Shown: positions 1 through 9,364, numbered from the stretch's first letter. The stretch is DNA of 64,000 nt from Flavobacteriales bacterium (GCA_016717225.1 JADKGB010000002.1:1-64000), one strand, 5' to 3'. Notes: a model not told the origin generated them from the sequence alone. A program made the numbers and translations.

Positions 1-15
1 CTTCCTTTGAGATGT

Positions 16-336
16 CTATCTGATTTCTTGCGCATCGGCCTTCACGCCGTTCCTGGTCAGCACCTTCTTCATCAGTCGGAACGCTAGAATTCCAGCTCCA
101 ATGCCGCCAGCAAGTGCTGTCAGATTGAACACCAGACCCGGGGCGGGATGGCCTCCGCCGGCACCTCCGGCCGGAAAGAACAGGTCGAACAGCCAACTCG
201 TCTCGACATCCTTATTGTGATAGTCACAGATGTCGGGCAAGGCGATCATGTCAAAAATGAGACACCCCAGTATGATCAAACCCACGAACACACCTATGCC
301 AATGACAACAGCGACCGGGGCGCGCCACCACATCAT
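16..336 (-). CDS. Small membrane protein with two predicted transmembrane segments, coupled to ppsA
   Basis: This is a 106-residue protein that I do not recognise. Two hydrophobic stretches, about residues 7-31 and 67-87, look like transmembrane helices. They are joined by a loop rich in Gly, Ala and Pro, and the C-terminus is short and basic. The start codon overlaps the ppsA stop codon in an ATGA junction, so the two are probably translated together. A second ATG follows immediately (MM), so the start may be one codon later. The coupling suggests expression with PEP synthase but gives no function. A real gene is likely because of the overlap and the clean hydrophobic pattern. Confidence 0.65.
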   Translation of the reverse strand: MMWWRAPVAVVIGIGVFVGLIILGCLIFDMIALPDICDYHNKDVETSWLFDLFFPAGGAGGGHPAPGLVFNLTALAGGIGAGILAFRLMKKVLTRNGVKADAQEIR

Positions 337-2804
337 GCCTCCGCCTTCACGCCGTTCTTCCCCGCCATCGCCTTCTCCACCTCCGCAATAGCCCGCTTCG
401 TCTTCAACAACGAATCGGGTGTAACGCTGATGGAGTCGATGCCCAGCTCCACGAGGAACTGCGCAAAGTCAGGGAAATCAGAAGGTCCTTGGCCACAGAT
501 GCCCACCTTGGTCTTGGTCTTCTTGGCGCTGGTGATCAGCATGCGCAGCATGCCTTTCACGGCTTCGTTCCGTTCGTCGTAGATGTGTGCGACGAGTGCG
601 CTGTCACGATCCAGACCGAGCGTGAGCTGGGTGAGGTCATTGCTGCCGATGGAGAAGCCGTCGATGTACTTGGCGAACTCTTCGGCGAGGATGATGTTGC
701 TGGGCACTTCGGCCATGAGGTAGAGCTCCAAGCCCTCCTTGCCGCGGATCAGGCCGTATTCCTCCATCACGCCTTTCACCTTCTTCAGTTCTTCCACGGT
801 GCGGCAGAAGGGGATCATGACCACCACGTTCTTCAGGCCCATCTTCTCACGCACGCGGCGGATGGCCTTGCACTCCAGGCCGAAGGCTTCCTTGTAGGCT
901 TCGCTGTAGTAGCGCGAAGCGCCGCGCCAGCCGATCATCGGGTTCTCCTCGTGCGGTTCGAAATGTTCGCCGCCCAACAGGTTCTTGTACTCGTTGCTCT
1001 TGAAATCGCTGAAGCGCACGATCACCTTGTTGGGGTAGAAGGCCGCGGCGATCTTGGCGATGCCGTAGCTGAGGCGTTTCACGAAGAAGGTCTCCTCATC
1101 CTCGTAGCCGTTGATCAGGTAGCTGATCTTGCCGCTGAGGGTGTGGTCGCCGAGCTCCTTGTGCTGCAGCAGCGCGAGCGGGTGCGCTTGGATGTAGTTG
1201 TTGATGATGAACTCCTCGCGGGCCAGCCCCACACCGGCGTTCGGCAGGTGCGCGAACTTGAATGCGAGGTCCGGTGATGCCACGTTCAGCATGATCGGCG
1301 TCCTCGTCTCGGGCATGTCGGCGAGCAGCGTCTCTTCCTTGTGGAAGGGGATGATGCCGCTGTAGATGATGCCGGTGTCGCCTTCGCAGCAACTGGCGGT
1401 TACTTCCATGCCGGTATCCAGCAGGTCGGTGGCATTGCCGCAACCCACGATGGCCGGTACACCCATTTCGCGCGCGACGATGGCGGCGTGGCAGGTACGT
1501 CCGCCCTTGTTGGTGATGATGGCGCTGGCCTTCTTCATGATCGGCTCCCAATCGGGGTCGGTCATGTCGGTAACGAGCACATCGCCCTTTTGGAAATCCT
1601 TGCCGTCGGTATCGCCGCCGCGTCCATCGAGGCTGTAGAGAATGCGCACCTTGCCACTGCCGATGCGGTCGCCGATGGCGATGCCGGTGGTGATGACCTT
1701 GGAAACCCCGGCCCCCGAGCCGGGGTTGATCTTGTACTCCACCACCCGGTCCGTGGCCTTGCGGCTGTGGATGGTCTCGGGCCGCGCTTGCACGATGAAG
1801 AGCTGCTTGGTAAGTCCGTCCACGGCCCACTCCACGTCCATGGGGCACCAGTGGCCTTTCTTGTCGCTGTAGTATTTCTCGATGGCGACCACACTGCGCG
1901 AGATCTCCAACGCCTGATCATCGCTGATGCAGAAGCGGTGGCGTTGCGCGCGTTCGATGGGGATGATGGATGTCGGTTTACCGGGTTCACCACCGTACAC
2001 CATTTTGCGGTCCTTGTTGCCGAGCTTCTTCTCGATGATGCTGCTGAAGCCCTCGCTGAGTGTGGGCTTGAACACCAGGAATTCATCGGGGCTCACGGCA
2101 CCTTGCACCACCATTTCACCCAGGCCGTAGCTGCCGTTGATCAGCACCACATCCTTGAAACCGCTTTCTGTATCGAGGCTGAAGGCCACGCCGCTGCTGC
2201 CCACATCGGAGCGCACCATCTTCTGGATGCCCACGCTGAGGCCCACTTGGAAGTGATCATAGCCGAGGCTTTCGCGGTACACGATGGCACGATCGGTGAA
2301 GAGCGAAGCGAAGCAGTTCCGCACGGCGCTGATCAGGTCCTGGTGTCCGCGGATGTTCAGGAAGGTCTCTTGCTGACCGGCGAAAGAGGCATCGGGCAGG
2401 TCTTCAGCTGTGGCGCTTGAACGCACGGCCACATCGGTTGCCTCCTGACCGTATTGCTGGCTCATTTCATCGTAGCGCTGAAGGATCCCTTTCCAGATCT
2501 CCTCCGGGAACTTGCCGTTCTTCACCAGCGTGCGCACGGCGAGACCAGTGCGGCGGATGTTCTCCACATCATCCACGTCCAGTTTGGCCACGATGTCGCG
2601 GATCTTCTGGTCCAGTACGTTGTGCTCTATGTATGCCTCGTAGCTAGCCACAGTGACGACGAATCCACCGGGCACACGCACGCCGAGTTTCCCGAGGTTC
2701 TGGATCATCTCACCGAGACTGGCGTTCTTGCCGCCTACGGTCGGAATGTCGGAAAGCTGCACCTCATGCAACCATTTCAGATAGGGAAGGTTCTTAGCGG
2801 TCAT
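333..2804 (-). CDS. ppsA: Phosphoenolpyruvate synthase
   Basis: Converts pyruvate, ATP and water to phosphoenolpyruvate, AMP and phosphate, the entry step of gluconeogenesis in the cytoplasm. The 823 residues fit the family (about 790-820). Order seen: N-terminal ATP-binding PPDK domain (about 15-345, with VGGKNASLGEM near 23), the phosphohistidine swivel domain with GGRTCH (His439 is the expected phospho-acceptor), and the C-terminal PEP-utilising TIM barrel ending in GICGQGPSD. I placed the start at the ATG giving MTAKNLPY. The frame is open 32 codons further upstream, but that part does not resemble the family. The gene is followed by a coupled small membrane protein. Confidence 0.96.
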   Translation of the reverse strand: MTAKNLPYLKWLHEVQLSDIPTVGGKNASLGEMIQNLGKLGVRVPGGFVVTVASYEAYIEHNVLDQKIRDIVAKLDVDDVENIRRTGLAVRTLVKNGKFPEEIWKGILQRYDEMSQQYGQEATDVAVRSSATAEDLPDASFAGQQETFLNIRGHQDLISAVRNCFASLFTDRAIVYRESLGYDHFQVGLSVGIQKMVRSDVGSSGVAFSLDTESGFKDVVLINGSYGLGEMVVQGAVSPDEFLVFKPTLSEGFSSIIEKKLGNKDRKMVYGGEPGKPTSIIPIERAQRHRFCISDDQALEISRSVVAIEKYYSDKKGHWCPMDVEWAVDGLTKQLFIVQARPETIHSRKATDRVVEYKINPGSGAGVSKVITTGIAIGDRIGSGKVRILYSLDGRGGDTDGKDFQKGDVLVTDMTDPDWEPIMKKASAIITNKGGRTCHAAIVAREMGVPAIVGCGNATDLLDTGMEVTASCCEGDTGIIYSGIIPFHKEETLLADMPETRTPIMLNVASPDLAFKFAHLPNAGVGLAREEFIINNYIQAHPLALLQHKELGDHTLSGKISYLINGYEDEETFFVKRLSYGIAKIAAAFYPNKVIVRFSDFKSNEYKNLLGGEHFEPHEENPMIGWRGASRYYSEAYKEAFGLECKAIRRVREKMGLKNVVVMIPFCRTVEELKKVKGVMEEYGLIRGKEGLELYLMAEVPSNIILAEEFAKYIDGFSIGSNDLTQLTLGLDRDSALVAHIYDERNEAVKGMLRMLITSAKKTKTKVGICGQGPSDFPDFAQFLVELGIDSISVTPDSLLKTKRAIAEVEKAMAGKNGVKAEA

Positions 2805-3065
2805 TGTGCGTTGTTCAGATCTACAGAGATAAGAAGATGCCTTCAACGGGAGGTCATCGCAAAGGTTGAACGTTCGAGACAGAATTCTTACAGACCGCAC
2901 CGGATAACAGCGAGCAAGCCGGATCGCATTGATCTGCGGCTCACAAGATCTCGAGAAGACCGTTCATAGGAAACCTGAGGGCTTCACGGAATTCCTCGCA
3001 GAAGTCGTTCTCTGCGACGTACTTCTAGCGCGAATTATCAGGATACAGGGCCGCAGTAATGATGG

Positions 3066-4172
3066 TCAACGCACGAAAACCCTGCCCGTGAAGACCTGCT
3101 CAGACCGCGTTGCACGGATGATCGCCATGCCCGTTATCGAAGGCCCCATAGGAACGGTCCAGAGCGAACCGTTCTGCACAGCTGCGGATCGTTGCAAGAG
3201 CCGCCCGGATGGATCGTAGATCTCCACGTGAACAGATCCAGATGCGTTTCCGAAACCTGTGATGCAAGCTGTATGGTTCAACTCATCGAACCACAACCCC
3301 AGCGGCTCGATATCCGGGAAACCATGCATGCTTGTTGAAACATCCGTGCAACGGATCGCACCTTCCGGAAGAAAGATGGCCGAGTCGAAATTGGCATCGT
3401 TCACATCGGCTATGGCGATCTTCAAATGGTACAACGCGCCAGGCACCACAACCGCGCTGGCACGCAGCACCACGGTATATCCGTCCAGTTGTGTGCCGGA
3501 TCCGAAGTCATTGTTGATGTAGTAGATCGTATCCTGTTCCCAACCCGGGTTCATCGCGCAGAGCCCGAAACTGCCAGATGAGCCGGCAAATCCCCGGTTG
3601 AGGGTGTTTACTGTAACCGGCAGACCACTGACAGGCAACAAGGCCATGTTGATAGCGCCGTTCGAAAACGGACCTGCGAGTCCCGGTCCGCTCAGGAACA
3701 TGCCCATGCGATCGTCCTTGTCGCTGCATGCATACTCATCATACTCCTCCGATCCGAAAACGAATTGTACTTGCAGCGTGTCTCCCGCAGGTACCAGGTC
3801 CATTTGAATGATGGCTGGATCTCCGATCACATTCGCATAGAGCAAACTCATGAAGGCGAGGTCGGGATCCGTGTTGAAGAACCCACCTCCCAATGTCATA
3901 TTGGGAATGTTGTTCGGACCGATAACCCCATAGCAAACACCCGTGGAGATCACTATTCCGCTATCGAGCCCGATGCTGGCTGTGCTATCGTTGAAGAAAC
4001 CGACCTGCAATGGGTCAATGACCTGGCTGATCACGTTCGAAATGATCACGTTCGGTCCGTTCAAATGATCGGCTATCGCCTGTGGAATATTGCCGACCGG
4101 CCACGCGGTCACTTGGGCGGAAGCCTTCACCAGGGTCATGAACGCACAGGCGCAGAGCAGGTTGATCCTCAT
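3066..4172 (-). CDS. Secreted choice-of-anchor L domain protein with type IX sorting tail
   Basis: This is a 368-residue exported protein. Residues 1-19 form a signal peptide (hydrophobic core, then KASAQ). The body matches the choice-of-anchor L family of Bacteroidota. Its hallmark FGSEEYDEY is at about 139-147, followed by an acidic DKDD, and a SGIVISTG stretch lies near 71. The last 65 residues or so form a beta-rich segment (IYDPSGRLL, then a terminal VFVR) typical of a type A type IX secretion sorting domain. It is therefore probably moved across the outer membrane by the Por system and attached to the surface. The substrate or partner is unknown; adhesion is a family-level guess. Confidence 0.85.
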   Translation of the reverse strand: MRINLLCACAFMTLVKASAQVTAWPVGNIPQAIADHLNGPNVIISNVISQVIDPLQVGFFNDSTASIGLDSGIVISTGVCYGVIGPNNIPNMTLGGGFFNTDPDLAFMSLLYANVIGDPAIIQMDLVPAGDTLQVQFVFGSEEYDEYACSDKDDRMGMFLSGPGLAGPFSNGAINMALLPVSGLPVTVNTLNRGFAGSSGSFGLCAMNPGWEQDTIYYINNDFGSGTQLDGYTVVLRASAVVVPGALYHLKIAIADVNDANFDSAIFLPEGAIRCTDVSTSMHGFPDIEPLGLWFDELNHTACITGFGNASGSVHVEIYDPSGRLLQRSAAVQNGSLWTVPMGPSITGMAIIRATRSEQVFTGRVFVR

Positions 4173-4530
4173 ATCCGACAGGTTTTTCGATGAGTAGGAC
4201 GATCACTGAGTGCTTGGAGTTGCATGCTTCGGTTCGGTGATAAGATATCCACCCTGCAAAGACCTGTTGCGATCAGCGACCACCGGGAATACGGTCGATC
4301 ACACTCATGATCAGCAACAGATAGCGCATGGTCCTTTGGTTTCGTGTTTCGCTCGGTTGCTGAATGAAAACGTTGAGGCGGTAGTGCTTTCACCCCTCCG
4401 GTGGTTTTCTTTGACCCGCGCAAGGATAGGTCGGGCAACGATCAAGCTCGAACAGCGTGCGAAGATCGTTCGGTCCTTTCTTTTGGACAGGATCGTTGAG
4501 CCGATCGTGGATGAACACAAACGAAACGAA
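4173..4530. other. Intergenic region between divergent genes, no gene seen
   Basis: This 358-base gap separates the divergent choice-of-anchor L gene and the DinB-fold gene, so it should hold both promoters. I could not identify a clear TAnnTTTG box for either. Open frames crossing it have no recognisable protein features. No tRNA-like or riboswitch-like fold was evident by eye. Confidence 0.4.
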
Positions 4531-5091
4531 ATGAATACCGGGATCCCAGAAGCGGAATTGGAACTCTTGAAGTATCCCATAGGGAAGTTCGCGCGTGGCA
4601 CCAAGGCCGAAACCCCTGAGCGGGTCGCATCATGCGTTGACATTATTGAGGACTTTCCCAGAAAGCTGCGGTCTGCACTACATGGGTTGGACGATGTGCA
4701 ATTGGACACGCCGTACCGCCCCGGCGGTTGGACCGTGCGGCAATTGGTTCATCATATCGCCGATAGTCACGGCCAGAGCATGCATCGGTTCAAGTTGGCG
4801 TTAACGGAAGACAAGCCTGTGATCAAGCCTTACCTCGAAGCCAAGTGGGCCGAACACATTGATGCGCGCACAATGCCCGTTGAGCCATCGCTTCAGATCA
4901 TTTCTGGTTCGCACGCGCGATGGGTGGTCCTCATGCGTGGCATGTCAGCCAAGGACTTTCAGCGCGTCTTCTTCCATCCCGAGCAACAGCGCGAGATCAG
5001 TTTGGCGGAAGCACTTGAATTGTACGTGTGGCACAGCGGCCATCATCTGGCGCACATCGAGAATTTGAGAACCCGCTTGGCTTCGGAGTGA
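4531..5091 (+). CDS. DinB/YfiT-fold putative metal-dependent protein
   Basis: The protein has 186 residues and belongs to the DinB-like four-helix family, closest in look to the YfiT/BstA group (thiol S-transferases such as the bacillithiol transferase). The expected metal-binding histidines are visible: a VHHIADSH stretch around 73-80 and WHSGHHLAH around 167-175. The N-terminal LKYPIGKF is also typical of YfiT. The start was set at MNTGIPEAE, where family similarity begins, although the frame is open 107 codons upstream. Bacteroidota usually lack bacillithiol genes of the Firmicutes type, so the real co-substrate is open. Confidence 0.88.
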   Translation: MNTGIPEAELELLKYPIGKFARGTKAETPERVASCVDIIEDFPRKLRSALHGLDDVQLDTPYRPGGWTVRQLVHHIADSHGQSMHRFKLALTEDKPVIKPYLEAKWAEHIDARTMPVEPSLQIISGSHARWVVLMRGMSAKDFQRVFFHPEQQREISLAEALELYVWHSGHHLAHIENLRTRLASE

Positions 5092-5142
5092 CGATCGGTT
5101 AGCATCTTCGCGCCCTTCCCCAGATCATCCGATCATACAACG

Positions 5143-6228
5143 ATGCCGCGCGTTCTATTCGTTGCCAGTCACCGCCCAGAGCGTTCTCCGGGGCAGCGGT
5201 TCCGTTTCGAACAGTACATCGGTGCTCTGGAACGAGCTGGATGGGTATGCGACCACAGTCATTTGGTAACGGCAGAGGACGACCGTATTCTCTATCAGCG
5301 GGGCAACTACTTCGATAAGGCCCGCTTCGTGCGCCGATGCCATGGCATCCGCCAATTGGATGTGGCCCGGATGCAGAACTACGATGTGATCTTCCTGTAC
5401 CGCGAAGCTCTGATGACCCGCAGCATCAGGTATGAATTGAAGTTCCGAAGCAGCCGTGCCAAGCTCATCTTCGATTTCGACGACAGCGTGTGGCTGCCCA
5501 ATGTGAGCGAGGCCAACCGCCGGTGGAGCTGGATGAAAGATGCCAGTAAGACCAGCAAGCTCATCGGCCTGAGCGATCTCGTTTTTGCGGGAAATGAATA
5601 CCTGGCCGATTACGCCAAGAAATTCAATTCCAATACGCTCATCGTTCCGACTACCATTGATACCGAAGAGTACCAACCAAAACAAATGGTGCCTTCGAAC
5701 GGACCGGTGGTCATTGGGTGGAGCGGGAGCATCACAACTATCCAGCATTTCAAGTATGCGATCCCCGCACTGAAGGTGCTGAAGGACAAATACGGCGACC
5801 GCATCGCCATCCGCGTGATAGGGGATGGGAGTTATGCAGAACCGATCCTTGGCGTGAAGGGGCTTCCTTGGAACAAAGCCACAGAGCTTGATGACCTGCG
5901 CGCTATGGACATCGGCATTATGCCCTTACCCGATGATGAGTGGGCACGGGGCAAGTGCGGGTTGAAGGGGCTGCAATACATGGCGCTCGGGATACCTACG
6001 ATCATGAGCCCTGTGGGTGTGAACAGCGATATCATTCGTGACGGGGAGAATGGCTTTCTCGCGACTTCCACCGAAGAATGGGTAGCGAAGATCTCACGAC
6101 TCATCGATGATGCGGAACTGCGCCTTCGGGTTGGCGCTGCTGCGCGGAATACCGTGGTAGACAGATACAGCCTGAAGGCTTGGCAGGAGCGATACGTAGG
6201 GTATTACGACCAATTGATCAGGCGCTGA
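5143..6228 (+). CDS. Glycosyltransferase, GT-B fold, GT4-like
   Basis: A cytoplasmic or membrane-associated sugar transferase of 361 residues. The N-terminal half carries FVASHRPERSPGQRFRFE and an IFDFDDSVW stretch at about 107-115, which is typical of a Bacteroidota GT4 subgroup. The C-terminal half has the nucleotide-sugar lobe, with IGWSGS near 193 and the GLKGLQYMALGIPTIMSPVGVN segment in two parts near 271-292. It stands apart from the main polysaccharide locus, downstream of the DinB gene and before gcvT. A CATCTTCG sequence about 35 bases before the start could be its promoter -7 element. Donor and acceptor cannot be read from the sequence. Confidence 0.9.
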   Translation: MPRVLFVASHRPERSPGQRFRFEQYIGALERAGWVCDHSHLVTAEDDRILYQRGNYFDKARFVRRCHGIRQLDVARMQNYDVIFLYREALMTRSIRYELKFRSSRAKLIFDFDDSVWLPNVSEANRRWSWMKDASKTSKLIGLSDLVFAGNEYLADYAKKFNSNTLIVPTTIDTEEYQPKQMVPSNGPVVIGWSGSITTIQHFKYAIPALKVLKDKYGDRIAIRVIGDGSYAEPILGVKGLPWNKATELDDLRAMDIGIMPLPDDEWARGKCGLKGLQYMALGIPTIMSPVGVNSDIIRDGENGFLATSTEEWVAKISRLIDDAELRLRVGAAARNTVVDRYSLKAWQERYVGYYDQLIRR

Positions 6229-6325
6229 GGAGTCTTTTTGAATAACAAGGCAGGTAAGAAGACAAGGATATCTGTGTCCGTTCCCGCCATCTTTGCCATC
6301 TTCACCACATCGACCAGAAAAGCAG

Positions 6326-7444
6326 ATGAACGATACTTCCATTGAACTGAAGCGCACGGCGCTTTCCAGCGTACACGAAAGCCTTGGTGCCAAAATGGTG
6401 CCCTTCGCTGGCTACCTGATGCCCGTGTTGTATTCGGGTATCAACGATGAGCATCTCACAGTGCGCAATGATGTGGGTGTTTTCGATGTGAGCCACATGG
6501 GCGAGTTCATCGTGCGCGGGCCGGGAGCATTGGACCTTATCCAGAAAGTGACCAGCAATGATGCCAGCAAACTCACCTCCGGCAAGGTTCAGTACAGCTG
6601 CCTTCCGAACGGTAAAGGAGGCATTGTAGACGACCTCTTGGTCTACAAAATGGAGCGCGGCGATGACCACCACTATGTCCTCGTGGTGAACGCTTCCAAC
6701 ATCCAGAAGGATTGGGATTGGATCAACAAGCTGAACACCTTCGATGCCCAGTTGGAGAACATTAGCGACCATATGAGTTTGCTCGCGGTGCAAGGGCCGA
6801 AGGCCACAGCCACGCTGCAACCACTCTTCGATGTGGAGCTGGGCGCCATGGAATACTACACCGCTCAGTACGCCGAAATGAAAGGCGTAGGGCTGGTGCT
6901 CATTTCCAGCACGGGATACACGGGGGCTGGTGGCTATGAAGTGTACATGCCGAACCCGCTGGCGAAGAAAGCGTGGGATGCGATATTCACGGCAGGTGCT
7001 GCATATGGCATCAAGCCAGCTGGTCTTGCATCGCGCGATACGTTGCGGTTGGAGATGGGCTTCTGTCTCTATGGCAACGATATCGACGACACAACCTCTC
7101 CATTGGAAGCGGGCCTTGGTTGGATCACCAAGTTCACCAAGGAATTCACCGACAGTGCGGTGCTCAAGGCGCAGAAGGAAGCTGGTGTGAAACGCAAACT
7201 CGTAGGGTTCGAACTGCTCGATCGGGGCATTCCGCGCCACGGTTACAACATTGTTGATGCGAGCGGTGCTGTTATCGGTGTGGTTACCAGTGGTACACAA
7301 AGCCCTTCGTTGAACAAAGCCATCGGCATGGGCTACGTGCCTGTATCCTTGAGTGCCCCAGGTTCGGAACTGGTGATCGACGCTCGTGGAAAGTCGTTGA
7401 AAGCCGTGGTGGTGAAAATGCCGTTCTACCTTCAACCCAAATGA
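6326..7444 (+). CDS. gcvT: Glycine cleavage system T protein (aminomethyltransferase)
   Basis: Transfers the methylene group from the aminomethyl-lipoyl H protein to tetrahydrofolate, releasing ammonia; part of the glycine cleavage complex. The 372 residues match the family length. Visible landmarks are GVFDVSHMGEF near 50-60, the GYTGAGGYEVYMP motif near 198-210, and the ASRDTLRLEMG stretch that follows it. I chose MNDTSIELKRTAL as start because bacterial GcvT proteins begin this way; the frame is open 11 codons earlier. The H and P protein genes are not in this window. The stop overlaps the comB start by ATGA. Confidence 0.96.
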   Translation: MNDTSIELKRTALSSVHESLGAKMVPFAGYLMPVLYSGINDEHLTVRNDVGVFDVSHMGEFIVRGPGALDLIQKVTSNDASKLTSGKVQYSCLPNGKGGIVDDLLVYKMERGDDHHYVLVVNASNIQKDWDWINKLNTFDAQLENISDHMSLLAVQGPKATATLQPLFDVELGAMEYYTAQYAEMKGVGLVLISSTGYTGAGGYEVYMPNPLAKKAWDAIFTAGAAYGIKPAGLASRDTLRLEMGFCLYGNDIDDTTSPLEAGLGWITKFTKEFTDSAVLKAQKEAGVKRKLVGFELLDRGIPRHGYNIVDASGAVIGVVTSGTQSPSLNKAIGMGYVPVSLSAPGSELVIDARGKSLKAVVVKMPFYLQPK

Positions 7445-8190
7445 GGGGAGCCAGCCAGAACACCGATTACAGATTCCGGGTCGAAACGTGTTTCGTACCG
7501 GGGCATTACCCGCTTTATTCCCAGGACATGGGGATCGTGGTCGTGATCGACATATTGCGTGCTACAAGCGCGATGGTAACGGCCTTTGAACACGGGGTGC
7601 GTAGCATCATTCCGGTGGGCACCATCGAGGAAGCGCGCAACTACATTGGCCGTGAAGGCTACATCGCCGCTGCGGAGAGAAATGGTGAAGTGGTGGAGGG
7701 TTTTGCTGTTGGCAATTCGCCTATCGCCTTCGCTCAAATGGACCTGAAGGACAAAACGATCGTGATGACCACCACCAACGGCACCAAGGCGATCAACCTC
7801 GCCAGCGGTGCGCGCAAAGTGGTGATCGGTTCCTTCCTGAACCTTACAGCCCTTACCGATTGGTTGCTGAAGCAGGACGAGAACGTGCTGTTGTTGTGCT
7901 CTGGCTGGAAGGACAAATTCAATTTGGAGGACAGTGTGTTCGCCGGAGCGGTCATGGACCGAATGCTGGCAAGTGGCAAGTTCGGTCTAGAGGAGGACAG
8001 CAGCATAGCGGCGAAATACCTGTACATGTCGGCGAGCGAAAACGTTATGGGCATCTTGAAAGCCGCACCTCGTCGGAAGCGATTGGAGAGCCTGAACCTT
8101 TATGAGGATGTGAAATTCTGCCTAACGCCGGACCAGAGCAAGGTGATCCCGATCTTGCAGGATGGGGCGCTGGTAAGAATGCCTGTGTGA
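7441..8190 (+). CDS. comB: 2-phosphosulfolactate phosphatase
   Basis: Removes phosphate from 2-phosphosulfolactate to give sulfolactate, the second step of the ComA/ComB route known from coenzyme M synthesis in methanogens and sulfolactate synthesis in Bacillus. It has 249 residues. The family signature IDILRATSA is at about 36-44, with TTNGTKA near 114-120 and CSGWKDKF near 153-160. The start overlaps the gcvT stop by four bases. Its pathway partner comA is about 1.5 kb away on the other strand, which makes a sulfonate pathway likely. Confidence 0.92.
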   Translation: MRGASQNTDYRFRVETCFVPGHYPLYSQDMGIVVVIDILRATSAMVTAFEHGVRSIIPVGTIEEARNYIGREGYIAAAERNGEVVEGFAVGNSPIAFAQMDLKDKTIVMTTTNGTKAINLASGARKVVIGSFLNLTALTDWLLKQDENVLLLCSGWKDKFNLEDSVFAGAVMDRMLASGKFGLEEDSSIAAKYLYMSASENVMGILKAAPRRKRLESLNLYEDVKFCLTPDQSKVIPILQDGALVRMPV

Positions 8191-9278
8191 TGGTCTCACG
8201 CGGAGGCGCGGAGGCGCAGAGGAATACAAGAGAACGCTCATCAGGCATTCGCATTCTCCGCGTCTCCGCGTCTCTGCGTGCCAAGTCGCTCATTGCGCTT
8301 CTCCTGGTCACGTTGGCTTGGCCCTTCTTCTCGAAGGAAGACGCCGGAGCCTGGGGTTTCTACGGACATAAGCGCATCAATCGGATGGCGTGTTTCACGC
8401 TTCCACCGCAGATGTTCGGTTTCTACAAGCGCCACATCGACTTCATCAGCGATCATGCGGTGGATCCCGATCGTAGACGATACGCCAATGCCGATGAGGC
8501 GCCACGCCATTACATCGACATCGATCATTATGGGATCGACGGAAAGGATCCGTTCGTGGAAGTGCCACGCGAATGGAATATGGCCGTGACCAAGTTCTCG
8601 GAGGACACGCTGAAGGCATATGGGATCGTGCCGTGGCATATCCAGGTGGTGTACAATCGGCTCATCACCGCATTCCAGCGGGGTGATGTGGATCGGATCC
8701 TGTACTACAGTTCGGACCTCGGCCACTACATAGGTGATGCCCATGTGCCCTTGCACACCACCGAGAATTACAACGGGCAGATGACCAACCAGCATGGCAT
8801 CCACGCATTTTGGGAAAGTCGCATCCCGGAGCTCAGTGCCGATGCGAATTACGATCACGGAGTAGGGCGGGCTGTGTACATCGAAGACCCGTTGTCCGCT
8901 GCGTGGGAAGCGGTGCAGGCCAGCAACAGAGCCTTGGACAGCGTGTTCAATTTTGAGCGCACGTTGAACGAACGATACCCTGCCGATCAGAAATACGTAT
9001 TTGAGGATAGAGGTCGTGGTTCCATGCGGTTCCCATCACAAGGCTTCACCAAGGCATACGAGGATGCGATGGGAGGAATGGTGGAGCGCCGGATGAATGC
9101 GAGCATCATCACCCTCGGCAGTTTTTGGTATTCCGCTTGGGTCAACGCAGGCCAACCTGATCTGGACCGGTTTGAGCAACAAGATGTGAGCGATAGCCTG
9201 AAACAGATCCTTGCCGCAGAGGAGGAGGCCTTGAAGATGGCGCGAGAAAGTCTGGGCCGAGAGGAGCCGAATGAGTAG
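8190..9278 (+). CDS. Zinc-dependent phospholipase C / S1-P1 nuclease-like secreted protein
   Basis: Exported protein of up to 362 residues. The mature part begins near WGFYGH, the N-terminal zinc-binding signature of the phospholipase C/S1-P1 nuclease fold. Further His and Asp ligands lie in HYIDIDHYG and DLGHYIGDAHVPLHTTENY. A hydrophobic signal-like stretch (ALLLVTLAWPF) lies only about 40 codons after the ATG. The first 30 codons or so are encoded by a palindromic repeat (8197-8280), so the start is uncertain. The ATG at 8190 overlaps the comB stop (TGATG); a TTG at 8313 would lie too deep in the signal sequence. The substrate, nucleic acid or phospholipid, cannot be told. Confidence 0.82.
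   Translation: MVSRGGAEAQRNTRERSSGIRILRVSASLRAKSLIALLLVTLAWPFFSKEDAGAWGFYGHKRINRMACFTLPPQMFGFYKRHIDFISDHAVDPDRRRYANADEAPRHYIDIDHYGIDGKDPFVEVPREWNMAVTKFSEDTLKAYGIVPWHIQVVYNRLITAFQRGDVDRILYYSSDLGHYIGDAHVPLHTTENYNGQMTNQHGIHAFWESRIPELSADANYDHGVGRAVYIEDPLSAAWEAVQASNRALDSVFNFERTLNERYPADQKYVFEDRGRGSMRFPSQGFTKAYEDAMGGMVERRMNASIITLGSFWYSAWVNAGQPDLDRFEQQDVSDSLKQILAAEEEALKMARESLGREEPNE
8197..8280. repeat. Palindromic repeat of GGAGGCGC/CTCCGCGTCT units
   Basis: The left arm (8197-8225) contains two GGAGGCGC-like units and the right arm (8253-8280) contains CTCCGCGTCTCCGCGTCTC. They are nearly complementary over about 28 bases, with mismatches, around a 27-base loop. This is a REP-like extragenic palindrome by appearance. 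Here it sits exactly between comB and the next gene and is read in frame into that gene's N-terminus. Confidence 0.75.
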
Positions 9279-9362
9279 CGAGTGGTCAGTGACGAGTGGC
9301 GAGTAATGCGCGAACATGTTGCGCATTACTCGCCACTCGTCACTCGAAACTCCTCACTCGCT
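9277..9362. repeat. Large palindrome between convergent genes, possible terminator
   Basis: A perfect 23-base inverted repeat (9289-9311 and 9321-9343) with a 9-base loop, built from GAGTGGCGAGT-type units. Weaker outer arms extend it (GCGAGTG on the left, CACTCGC on the right). A T-tract follows at 9362-9366. It lies between the converging nuclease-like gene and the rhodanese gene and could end transcription of the plus-strand operon. Its sequence is unrelated to the palindrome at 8197-8280. Confidence 0.85.
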
Positions 9363-9364
9363 TT

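Noticed and set aside
489..2420. Long open frames on the plus strand opposite ppsA
   Set aside because: They are antisense shadows of a well-supported gene, with biased repeats of Ala, Val and Asp and no family features.
6288..6295. CATCTTTG before gcvT as a separate promoter feature
   Set aside because: No -33 TTG at the right distance; noted only as part of a possible genome-specific variant box.
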